From: Antedon bifida
Taxonomy: Eukaryota > Echinodermata > Crinoidea > Comatulida > Antedonidae
Direction: 5' to 3'
Length of the DNA: 64,000 nucleotides
Assembly: GCA_963402885.1 (NCBI GenBank)
Contig: OY727103.1
Span: 4,440,501 to 4,504,500, forward strand
Shown here: one piece after another, positions 41,601-50,844 of the stretch
How positions within the stretch are numbered: position 1 is the stretch's first letter
Layout of the letters: each line of letters begins with the position of its first letter
The notes under the pieces: generated by a model
Database searches by the model: none
Told to the model about the DNA's origin: nothing
What the model saw: only the letters and a program-made list of their open reading frames with translations
Position numbers and translations under genes: made by a program

Positions 41601-44600
41601 CCGGCTGGATTACCAAACACTTTGGGAATAGGAATAGAGTAATGAATAACTCTAAAAATGATAAAGACACGTTTTTCATAATGTTTTAAACTCACATCAT
41701 AAGTTGTTGGAGGCCCACTATTAAAGGTAATATTTCTTGATGTTGACCATAGATGGGTTTGACCAGTCCTCACAGTGACATCAAACGACTGTGCGTCTAC
41801 CTGCTCGTCAAGTCTAACTACAATCTGAGACACCAGGTAGTTGTCCTCTCCATTGGTTATAGGAGATACTCCTGAAGATAATGAAGCGATATTACAGATT
41901 AATAAGTATTTAGAAATAACCAAATAAGATAGATACGATTAAATAGATTAAGGTTAGATGGATTATATTGAAGAAGTTTAGATAAGGGATAAGGTAGAAA
42001 TATATTAGATCAGGGATTATTAGATAGATTGAGATTTGAAACAAGGCCATATACATGGCTGCAATCGCGTGCGCAAATTTGAGTTTACCGACCGACATAG
42101 TGAGTTATAGAGTTATAATAATAATAGTTTCTGTTGAAAAAAAACTAAACCATATTTATTATCACTGTCCTGTTCTCAAGTAAACATGTTTAAAAATACT
42201 ATTTATCGCTTTATGCTGATGAACAACACTAAAATGTATATAAGAAAAAAAAAGATTTTAGTATGTTTTCACTAACCTGAATTCCTCACAATTCCAAGAT
42301 CTAAAAAGGCACGATCCACCAACCGGTCATTCTCGTATGAATAGTAGTTTGCCTTGTAATCCTTAAAACACGGAAGATTCCTGCCGGATCTTGAACTTAA
42401 AATATCCGCTCTACAGACAGATAATGTATTGTTTTCGGCAATAACGTCAATGAGATACTTTGAAACAGAATTTGTTGGGGTGTAGATAACCATAGTGTAA
42501 ACTGCTGTTTCGCCTACCACCAAGGCGGAGACACGACCGTCGTCTAAATTCAACTCAAATTGTGGCTCTTCGTTGTCCTGAAAAAATTAAATGTACTATA
42601 TAAGCTCTTTAGTAATTGCAAAAACAATGGAAATAAATGATGTTATGAATAGAGTATAACGACTATACCAAATTCGGTTGTAAGGAACACCCCTACTAAG
42701 AGGACATTTTGTTTGTTCTGAATAGTATATTGTTGTATTCTCAAGAAGATGTATTTTCTATTCTTCTCCTTGGTATTTTATCGATCATCATGTTTATTTC
42801 TTAAAGCTAGCTTGGTTCTCAAAGAAAACCTACCTCTGTAAATTCTGGATCAGTTAAGTTGACCTCGTATGACATCTGTTTGGTAACCACCTCTTGTCCA
42901 TACGTAAAATTAACAGATACGTTGTAAATATCACCGTCGTTAATATCTGGATGATCTTTCAGTTTCATGTGCACTTCAAACACGATTTTATTATCGTTGG
43001 GATCTGTTGGTTCGGGTTCGTATACCGGATTTGTAAAAGGACCCGAAGAGACAACCATGAAACTGGTTGTTTCATTAGGATATTCCACTAGTATAGAATT
43101 ATGTCCATCGAAACACGGAAATGACCCTCCCACGCTATTAACACGGAATTCACACCTTTCAAACAGAGATTCTTCGCTAGATTCCGGAACGCCAATTTCA
43201 AATGTAAACGGGTAAAACGAGGTAGCAGAAGGCACAGTCAAATCCATGTTGAAAGACAGGCCAGAATTCTTGTAAATGTAATTATCACTAGCTCGGTTAA
43301 TAAGTTCTAAGGTTGGTATCTGAAAAATGAAAAGTTATGAATATAATATTATTATTAATATTATAATATTCTTAAGCGTGATTTCCACTATGACGCAACG
43401 AATGGACTTACGCGTAATGTAATTAATTTAATAATAAGCAACTGATGTAATTTTCATGCGATGAAAGGAGAAACGGTCATACAAACAAATAAAACTGTCA
43501 TTGAATGAATCGAAAACCTTGTTGCATAGAACCCACTGTCCCCGCAAGCCTCTTCTTGAAATTAAACTTTGATATACTTTAATAAAAAACTACTACTAAA
43601 AACACTGCTCTCAGCTTTGAATTAATTTAGTAATTTTGATAACTTCTAGGCTTATTGTAAAAAGAAAATGTTGATGTTGATGCGTGCGACTTTTCGATTC
43701 AACATCTGTGTTTTAAATGATTGGCCACCATGCTCATTGGCTAATAGTTGTGATGTCATCATTTTTCTTGATGTGTTTTGACACTCGTATGATCTTGGAA
43801 AACCCACTTAAACAGGCATTTTGTGTGATTGAATCTTTCTGCTTAGGTAATATATATTTCGTATATATTTGCGTGTTATTATTAATATTATTATCTTCTT
43901 TTTCCTATATGTCCACAATTGGCCTACATTTCTGTAGAATGTATTTGAAAACTCTGAAGCTAATGATAATTTAATTAATGCTACCTTGGTGTCATCATTG
44001 GCATAATTTTGAGGCATAGACTGTGAACCTGTGAGATCAACCGTGGCAGTCCATAGAACTTCAGCTGTTGCTGCAGTTGAATACGTTACACCTGACGTCA
44101 CTGTGTATTGATTTCCGTCGACCGCAGATTCGGACATTTTTGCAACAACTCTGATCTTGACCGTGCTGTCGGACACCTCTGATCTTCGGCCAATGTTTGT
44201 AATTCGTCCAAAATCAAATGTTACTGTATCTCCCTATAATGAAAGAAAAACTAATATATCTTGGCTCAACGCAAAGACAACGCAAGTGAGTTGACCAATG
44301 GCAAACGACAGTTTAAATAGTCCATCGCTTGTGATTGGTCATCATTTACGTTCGTTACGTCATTGTGTTGCCGCTCTAGTAGGAACCAAGTGTTTAATAG
44401 GCTGGAGATAGAAAAGGGTAGAGTTGGCAGGTGCATACCCTTCTCCTGCTCACAGGTTTCTTTTTATTATAGTGTCAAATACCAGCCTTTCTTTTTTTAC
44501 CTCTTCATTATATGTTGGAGAAACCACTCCCTCGCATGGATAATTATGACCGATAAAGTATACTTCAGCACTGCATATGGTCATGATTGAGTCCGAGTCC

Positions 44601-47600
44601 ATGGCAACCTCAACACTAAGTTCAGTTGTTGCTGTTTCTGGCAGGGCAAAGGTCAATATGAGACCAACGTGTCCTCCAATTATGATATCATTGCCATCGG
44701 CTGCGAAGAAACTGAAGCTTGGGTCATCCGCCTAAAAAAAAAGTTTTTGAATTTTCAGATTTTTGGAACAAACAATCTAAAATTAGAAATTTTAAAGATT
44801 AGAAAAACTTTATTTTACTCCAATTCAGATTTGAACTTTTCTCTTTTGCTTCATATGCAGACAGCCTGTAATTTAGATTCCAGAACACTAGGCTTTCATG
44901 TTATTATACTCTCTCATTGTGTTCAGGTGGGGCACTGCAGCACTAAATAAAATACTGTACAGTATTTATATATTATAAACTTACAAGCGTAATTGGCTTT
45001 TGTGTTAAAGCCGTCACAGAGTATTTGTTGGAATGAATGTATTCTTTGTCCACGGTCAATGATACACCGATCCAGTACGATTTAGTGTCGACTATTTCAC
45101 TACTGTCTGTTAGGTGTATGGCAATCTGCACTCTGATTGTGTCCTGTGTATCGTTGTTACTCCCGCCTCTTGAACGTTTTCCTAAAATACATATCGCAAA
45201 TATGAATTATATGCAAAGAACCCCTATTAAGCAGATACATACATACATACTCTCCATAAAATAGGTGTATAGGGATTTGGCTGAGGTTTTAGATATATAC
45301 TGCACAACTGTATTTCCGGTGATTTTACAGGAAATTGTCTGCTTAATAGGGTTGTCGTCTGAATAAGACTTTTGGTACTAATCCCTGGAATGTATGAAAG
45401 GCAAGATAAAACTATACAAGTTCAGTAGAACATTACAATAGCCTTTGGATCATGTCAAAACTATTCTTCAACAATCTGTATAATTTAAGGATGTATATTG
45501 CAAACCTTTTAGGCAGTCACTGCAATGAGCAGTGTGTATGATTATCCCAAGCAAATCTTGCTAAATAATTCCTTTATCGGGTTAAAGAGTAAACAAAATG
45601 TAGTTACTGCAGTAACTGCTGTAGAATAATGTTGGCATGGTCCTTAAGCAGACGTGCATACCTACCTGCATTTGTTATACTGCCAAACACATATGATGCA
45701 GATGCATTGAACTCTGATGACGTATTGGAGTTACTTTCAAAACGTGCCAAATCCTTTGCCATGCAGTCATAGCTTTCACCTGTAGCAAAGTAAAATGTAT
45801 TTGTCAATTGCTTCCTTGCTTTGTCAGAACCGAAAGTCCATTGTTTGACTACAACATATTGACCTAAGACGACCTAGGCCAATATACGACTTTCGCTCTC
45901 TGCGTGGGAAATCATTTATTGCAGGCGATGATTGTACAGTACATTCTATAGTCCGTATGAGGTATGTTGTTATCCAATGAGAAGCGTTCTAATATAGACA
46001 TTCGGTTTCTATCTTTATTGAGACCGCAGCACAGAAAGTACATTTACCATGATGATGTTCAACCTACCGTATGATCCAACACTCATAGAGGCAAAGCTCA
46101 TGACTGGTTCAGTTTCTGATTCTGCCATGACATCTAAACGGATATCGGAACCATACTCTGGGAGTACCATGTCGGTGTAAAATAAAGCACATGTATCTTT
46201 GTATATTTCGTTTGGTCCAGAGATGGAAATAACCGACTCTGATGAAGAGGTCTAAAAATAAAAGAATAATAATTAAATAAATGTATTGTTTCAAGATTCT
46301 TAATATCAAGTCTCCTGAATTATATTTTACTATTGTACTGTATATAGTAGGTCATGTGTATATGGCAAACATTTTCGATAAAATAAATTAAGTCAATCTC
46401 CAAAGCCTATTTCCACTACGCAAATTGAAAACATCAGCATAAGTATACGCATGCGTATTCGTATTGCTATCTTCCAATTACATTTCTGCTATAAATTCTA
46501 ATTCCTCGAGTTTTTTCATTCGGCGAAATTATAGTTTTTGCTTTTGCAAAGTGACGCAACCAATCTGAACTCAGGAAATAAGTTGTCATGTACGATCAAA
46601 ATGAAAATCGCAGTTATTTGGATTCGCTTGACTAAATTCACCTAGTGGAAAACCGACTTAGTTATTAAACTTAGGCCTATTAGTATTTGGTAGATACATT
46701 ACCCATGTATCGCGATCTATAGAAGCAGTGAATGCGATTTGCGCAATCCAGATGTCATCGTTGTAAGTAGCGCCAGCCACCACGTCATAGGTTTGACCAT
46801 CCTGTGTTGCATTATTGTTTGCAAGTATTACCGCGTAGTCGATGACGATTTTACTTGCGTCACTCGCAGAAGTGACCCCGCTGTGTGATATGCTCCCAAA
46901 GTCAATAACAGCCCGGTCCCACTGTAAAAAAAACCCAGTTTATTTTGTTTAACATAGCATGTATATGATTAACTAGAAAAGATGGTTAAAATGACGTAAA
47001 TAGGGTAGAGACTAAGCAAAATGTAGTTAGGCTTACTGCAGTAACTGCAGTAAGATTAACATTTACTTTAACAATTAAGCTCATGCATCACTGATATTAA
47101 CACAAATTACTGTTTTGCCAACATTCGAATTATATTATAATCATTATTTTCTTTCACTAAAAACTAAATTTTCTAAATTATCAATGCTATAGTATTTACG
47201 TTGAGTATACTCGTCGCATTTTATGTGTTCATGCATAGTTTTTGATATAAGGACATGATCCGACGTCACAAGTTATCATTCTCACAACCGAAAGTTCATT
47301 GTTTGACTACAAAACATTGGCCTAAGACGACGTAGACCAGTGTACGACTTTCGCTCTCTGCGGGGGAAATCATTAATTGCAGGCGATGATTCATCAATGC
47401 TATAGTATTTACGTTGAGTACTGTATACTCATTGCATTTTATCTGTTCATACTCGTTTTTGTACTTTTTGAAATAAGAACATGGTTCGACGTCACATTTT
47501 ATCATTCTATATATCGCCTTTTGATAAGTAGTATTTCATCAGGCTTGATACTTTACCTATTTAGATAGTATTTCAAATTTGGTATATGTTTGAATAATAA

Positions 47601-50600
47601 TACAATCTTACTCTCTTGTCTCCGTTTTTAGCGTCTAAAGTGACAACAGTCTCAGCAACAGATCCATCATAGTTACTACCAACGTGTGTAATGGTTGGAT
47701 CACAAATAGTAAAAATGGCTGACGATTCGTATGGAGTGAGAAGCTCAACGACCAAGTCAAATGTCTCTGCTGGTAACCAAATCGAAAGTTTCATTGGAAC
47801 TTTTTGTCCAATTTTCAAAGTGGTGACGCCTGTAAACGAATCAAGCTTTTCTACCAAAAATACTGGTGAGGAAGGCGTCGCTGTTGGCTATAAGAAGAAA
47901 AAGATGTTTTATTGAAAGTCAGAATTAATCGATAAAGTAAGTATAGTAAATCCAAACAATGATAACAGTGAGTGTGTAAGCGATTGTGTGAAATAAATAA
48001 ATAGAAAAATGATTGTTATTGCAAAACACAATATTAAATATCCATTGCTATATACCGCAATAATAGTAATACGGTGATAATGCAATACAATGGCACACAC
48101 GCAACGCAAGCGAATTGACCAATGACAAGCGACTGTTCGAATAATCCATCACTTGTGATTGGTCAAAACGTTGCTCTTACGGCTAATGTGAATATTATAT
48201 TAACATTAACCACACAGTCGCCTAATTTGCGTATATTTTATCTTTGTGTGAAAAACTCAAACAAAATTGTACGTACAACTGCTGAACGTCTCTGTCTAGA
48301 GTGAACTTCTGGACTGCTAATCACTACATCTACTGTTGATGATAGCTGTGTGTCCGCACTTCTAACGTGTCTCGTAGTGTGAATCGGATTTCTTGCCGAG
48401 ATCTTTAAAGTTCGCTCGATATCATAGACATCGTCTGGGAGATCCTGTGTGTATCTGACCACACCCGTGGTTTGGTCTATGTCAAACATGTTATCGTCAT
48501 TTCCCTCTTCGATTGCGTACAGCACGGTTGAACAATGGCACGAATTCTTGTCCAGACATTTATCTGCGTCGAGGTCCAATGCATTCAGAGTGGTCACATG
48601 GTTGCCGGTCTTTTCACTCAAAGCAACTTCAATCTTGTTGCGTGTGAACACGGGTGTATGTAAGTTCTCTATTCAGTAAATGAGAAATAAAATATACTTG
48701 TTTTTTTTCAATAGCTGAATCAGACTAAAGATTAGCTATTAAAGCTAGAGTGGCCAGTCCTCGTAGCATTGAGTGGGTTTTACAAATGAGATATTATTAT
48801 AGACATAGGTTTTACTAGAGATATTATCGAGCAGGTATTAAATTATTGATTATTTTGGCCATTGATTAAAAGTCAGCATGTAGGCTAGATATTACGGTAA
48901 AATCCTACCGGGAATGTTGCAGGTTTCTCCGGTCCAACAATGGGAACAATCACATTCTCCTGTCGCATTGTTACAAGTTCCGTGAAAGCATTCAACTTCA
49001 TTAATTCTGTTGATAACAGAAAGAAAAAAACAACTTTACACAAGGGGATCTTTATCACAGATGCTATTCCTATTATTGAGGTTTTGTTCTGCCAATACTA
49101 CATGATAAACAAAATTAAAAAGAAATGTTATGCAAGTGGCATCGTTGTTTTTTATAGTATGACACGCCCACAAATAACTTTACACAGGGGATCTTTATCA
49201 CAGATGCTATTCCTCTAATTGAGGTTTTGCTCTGCCAATACTACACGATAAACAAATTAAAAAGAAATGTTATGCAAGTGGCATCGTTGTTTTTTTTAGT
49301 ATGACACGCCCACAGATACTTTTTCTGGTGACAGCATACGATAAAAGAAAATCAAAACGAAACGAAACATAAGTGGCATCTTGCTTTTATTCATCATATT
49401 GTAGCTAAAACATGTCTTCTTTGGTTTAAATTCTTTTGTTGATAAAGTATAAAGAAAACATACTGTTTTAAAGAATTTTCGATTCTAAGTGTTTCTGTTT
49501 TCAGATGAATTGACTACATCTTAACATATATCATTTTAGGCAGAAAGAATAAAATATTATAAGATTATAAGATTGAAAAAGACTTTTCTTTTGTTTATTA
49601 TTCAACAACCTACCCCAAAATGTACAGGATATCAAAATACAACTTATATTAAATATATGTTGATCAATATTCTAATTATCTTATTCTGTTGTTATAATAT
49701 TGTATTACATTTATTTGATAATATTTTGATCTTGATTTTTTTAGATATCCCATCGTTATTACTGATTAAATTCATGTTTTAAACTTACTCTGAACACATT
49801 GACAGTCCGCATCGTTTAAAAACTTTATGAGTACACGTCGTCGGTATCACAGAAAGATTTTCCTCTGAAATATAAAATATAAAATAAATTGTTAAACCAT
49901 AGACAGAAATGGTTGAAGAATGTAAAGATCTCCCTTCTATTATATTTGTAAACTTATGTTTTAGAAGTATTTGCAACAGCATTTTGTAGTATAGGTTGTA
50001 TAAGGTGATTTGGCTTAATATAGTAGAAAAAAATATAGAAAAAGGAAATACTTTAAAATCAATCATAAACGTTAAATAACTCTCACTGCTTTTCCTAGTT
50101 CCAATTATTAGACAATTTCTTTATTTTTAGAAAGTGACATTTTAGGTAAAGTTAAGTTCAGTTTAAAATACTATTTCTAATTTAGATTACAATCATTAGA
50201 AAATGAACTTACTGATTTCATCAACTACAAATACTACTTTATGATTTAGATTACAATGATTAGAAAACGATCTTACCGATTTCATCAACTACAAATACTA
50301 CTTTTTGATTTAGATTACAATCATTAGAAAATGAACTTACTAATTTCATCAACTACAAATACTACTTTATGATTTAGATTACAATGATTAGAAAACGATC
50401 TTACCGATTTCATCAACTACAAATACTACTTTCTGATTTAGATTACAATGATTAGAAAATGAACTTAATGATTTCATCAACTGTAAATACTATTTCTGAT
50501 TTAGATTACAATGATTAGAAAATAAACATACCGATTTCATCAACTGAACTACAAATACTTTATGATTTTAGATTACAGTGTTTAGAAAATGAACTTACTG

Positions 50601-50844
50601 ATTTCATCAAAATACTGTATCTGGTTTAGAATACAGTGATTAGAAAATGAACTTAATGATTTCATCAACTATAAATACTACTTTCTGATTCAGATTACAA
50701 TGGTTAGAAAATGATCTTACCACTTCAGACAACAAATAATTCCTTTCTGGTTTTCTTAACTTACATTTATTAAAACATAAACTTACCAATTTCCTGAGTT
50801 TGTGCAAAAACGACACTGAAAAGTATCAAGTAAAGTCGCAGCAT
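34334..50844 (-). CDS. Large secreted mosaic protein: EGF, cadherin-like, seven ~160-aa modules, DUF11-like, F5/8C, Asp-boxes
   Basis: Exons (high to low): 50787-50844, optional 21-nt microexons, 49789-49864, 48909-49006, 48277-48668, 47612-47887, 46703-46921, 46068-46251, 45666-45779, 44985-45181, 44501-44731, 43985-44233, 42834-43319, 42277-42577, 41696-41871, 41136-41468, 40868-41002, 39986-40331, 39132-39381, 38537-38708, 37947-38163, 37632-37774, 36869-37012, 36486-36639, 35742-35765, 35555-35633, 35130-35179, 34334-34608. All junctions keep phase, giving about 1792 aa. Residues 1-14 are a signal peptide (MLRLYLILFSVVFA). Then follow a Cys-rich/EGF unit, a cadherin-like segment, RQRR at 202-205, repeat modules 209-1503, discoidin 1504-1644 and a tail with two Asp-boxes. 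No membrane segment is seen, so it is probably extracellular matrix or an adhesive secreted protein. The stop at 34334 has AATAAA at 34296-34301 (minus) just beyond it. I know no named protein with this order. Confidence 0.85.
35742..36639 (-). other. End of the discoidin domain and a 24-nt microexon of the secreted protein
   Basis: Exon 36486-36639 ends the F5/8C fold with VYGC (Cys1644). The next exon is only 24 nt (35742-35765; codes CLSDGPT) with strong CATTTTACAG and GTAAGTT sites, phase 1 on both sides. It sits beyond a 720-bp intron filled by a SINE. Confidence 0.75.
35823..36250 (+). mobile_element. tRNA-derived SINE-like element with inverted outer ends
   Basis: 35955-36035 resembles a tRNA promoter: TTTGGTGTAATGGTTATG as A-box and GCTGGTTCAAGTCTC as B-box, but no cloverleaf could be drawn. 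Downstream is a body ending ACAGACAGACAGACACACAA, then CCTCCTTGGCGGAGGTAATT. The outer ends ACCTCCGCC (about 35845) and GGCGGAGGT (about 36238) are inverted. The CTTGGCGGAGGTAAT end is, to my knowledge, a common marine-invertebrate repeat. A 93-codon minus frame across it is repeat-derived. Confidence 0.7.
36486..37774 (-). other. F5/8 type C (discoidin) domain exons
   Basis: Exons 37632-37774, 36869-37012 and 36486-36639 encode about 140 residues. They open with C1505 and VTASSSFDGTNDAQQGL, continue with GWIPALRDYEKEYIQV, VTGIKMFLCGD and FTVAYSPEFVTWVDYKE, and end DAIAVRVHPK...FDVYGC. This is the canonical discoidin pattern with Cys at both ends. In the family it binds phospholipid, glycan or collagen. 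Confidence 0.85.
37947..38708 (-). other. DUF11-like repeat of the secreted protein
   Basis: Exons 38537-38708 and 37947-38163. GDLLTVNTAIVHSDTSSAHA followed by FGVFLNLQLPNYI matches the DUF11-type pattern (GD-hydrophobic-T.....H...S.A.A....L...LP). The family attribution is by eye. It forms the bridge between the repeat modules and the discoidin domain. Confidence 0.55.
38262..38370. repeat. Inverted-repeat element, family F (copy 1)
   Basis: Contains ACCAATCACAGGCGACAGTT and CCATCACGTTATGATTGGTC, forming inverted CCAAT/ATTGG ends. Copies at 44268-44350 and 48090-48180 share CGACAGTT/CGACTGTT and AATAATCCATCAC or AATAGTCCATCGC. All three are in introns of the secreted-protein gene. Confidence 0.7.
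40402..40570. mobile_element. MITE family 1, complete intronic copy
   Basis: Left end AGCTATGTGTACACTATCAA; right end TTTGATAGTGTATAGGCCTA then CAGAGCT, so the right end carries an extra AGGCCT-containing stretch. Interior GTGATGTGCCCATATATGG and GGGCCCATCACAC. It lies in the intron between exons 41002 and 40331. Confidence 0.85.
42040..42110. repeat. Dispersed repeat, family D (copy 2)
   Basis: ACAAGGCCATATACATGGCT followed by GCAATCGCGTGCGC and TTTACCGACCGACATAGTGA. Intronic. Matches 29158-29240 and 51973-52055. Confidence 0.8.
44268..44350. repeat. Inverted-repeat element, family F (copy 2)
   Basis: GTTGACCAATGGCAAACGAC and CATCGCTTGTGATTGGTCAT. Intronic, between exons 44501 and 44233. 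Confidence 0.7.
45218..45372. repeat. Inverted-repeat element, family B (copy), with ACAT microsatellite
   Basis: AACCCCTATTAAGCAGATAC at the left and GTCTGCTTAATAGGGTTGTC at the right are inverted; a short ACATACATACATAC run follows the left end. It lies in the intron between exons 45666 and 45181. Confidence 0.65.
45827..45929. repeat. Dispersed repeat, family E (copy 1)
   Basis: AACCGAAAGTCCATTGTTTG, then CGACTTTCGCTCTCTGCGTG and TTGCAGGCGATGATT. The partner copy is at 47285-47392. CGAAAGT and ACTTTCG inside are mutually inverted. Confidence 0.8.
47285..47392. repeat. Dispersed repeat, family E (copy 2)
   Basis: AACCGAAAGTTCATTGTTTG ... CGACTTTCGCTCTCTGCGGG ... TTGCAGGCGATGATT. Flanked on both sides by ATCAATGCTATAGTATTTAC (about 47180 and 47394), a direct repeat that suggests a local duplication of the flank together with the insertion. 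Confidence 0.8.
48090..48180. repeat. Inverted-repeat element, family F (copy 3)
   Basis: CGCAACGCAAGCGAATTGAC, CAATGACAAGCGACTGTTCG and CATCACTTGTGATTGGTCAA. Intronic, between exons 48277 and 47887. Confidence 0.75.
48277..49006 (-). other. EGF-like and cadherin-like exons with furin-type site
   Basis: Exon 48909-49006 encodes an EGF-like unit (CFHGTCNN...CDCSHCWTGETC). Exon 48277-48668 encodes a cadherin-like segment: TPVFTRNKIEVALSE, LDLDADK, MFDIDQTTGVVRYTQDL, YDIERTLKISARN. Calcium-site residues are only partly conserved (the DLDAD stretch is clear). The exon ends HSRQRRSAV, an R-x-R-R proprotein convertase consensus at residues 202-205. Confidence 0.8.
49030..49375. repeat. Tandem duplication, ~143-bp unit, two copies plus part of a third
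   Basis: The block starting ACTTTACACAAGGGGATCTT and ending TATGACACGCCCAC recurs about 143 bp later, with a partial third copy. It is intronic, directly upstream (in transcript order) of the EGF exon. Confidence 0.9.
50170..50740 (-). repeat. 64-bp tandem array with candidate 21-nt microexons
   Basis: Nine units in the first intron of the secreted-protein gene. Units at 50213-50233, 50277-50297, 50341-50361 and 50405-50425 are exactly 64 bp apart. On the minus strand each has AG, 21 nt (TATTTGTAGTTGATGAAATC plus G or A), then GTAAG. The 21 nt is phase 1 on both sides and would add V-F-V-V-D-E-I (or a variant) after QTQEI. Units at 50469 and about 50657 lost the donor (GT to TT). The one at 50532-50557 has a 5-nt insertion, the one at 50599-50614 is shortened, and the one nearest exon 1 (50721-50738) lost its acceptor. 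Donor contexts alternate (GTAAGTTC, GTAAGATC). Confidence 0.85.

Larger units (their letters stand above)
39132..47887 (-). other. Seven tandem ~160-residue extracellular modules
   Basis: Module 1: 46703-47887 (165 aa). 2: 44985-46251 (165). 3: 43985-44731 (160). 4: 42834-43319, one exon (162). 5: 41696-42577 (159). 6: 40868-41468 (156). 7: 39132-40331 (199, extended). Each has a beta-rich first half ending near a G-x-N-Y/F/I/L-P-C motif (GHNYPC, GGSFPC, GRNLPC, GFNIPC, GKNYPC; altered in modules 1 and 2). A D/N-hydrophobic-G-hydrophobic-x-N motif follows (DFGRITN, DLGIVRN, DAGVITN, NLGIISN), then a second half with alternating Val/Ile. Introns between modules 1 to 7 are phase 0. The family is unnamed by me; the second half is reminiscent of DUF11-type repeats. 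Confidence 0.75.

Noticed and set aside
50170-50740. CRISPR array (regular 64-bp spacing)
   Set aside because: Units are repeats throughout with no unique spacers, and the context is an animal intron.
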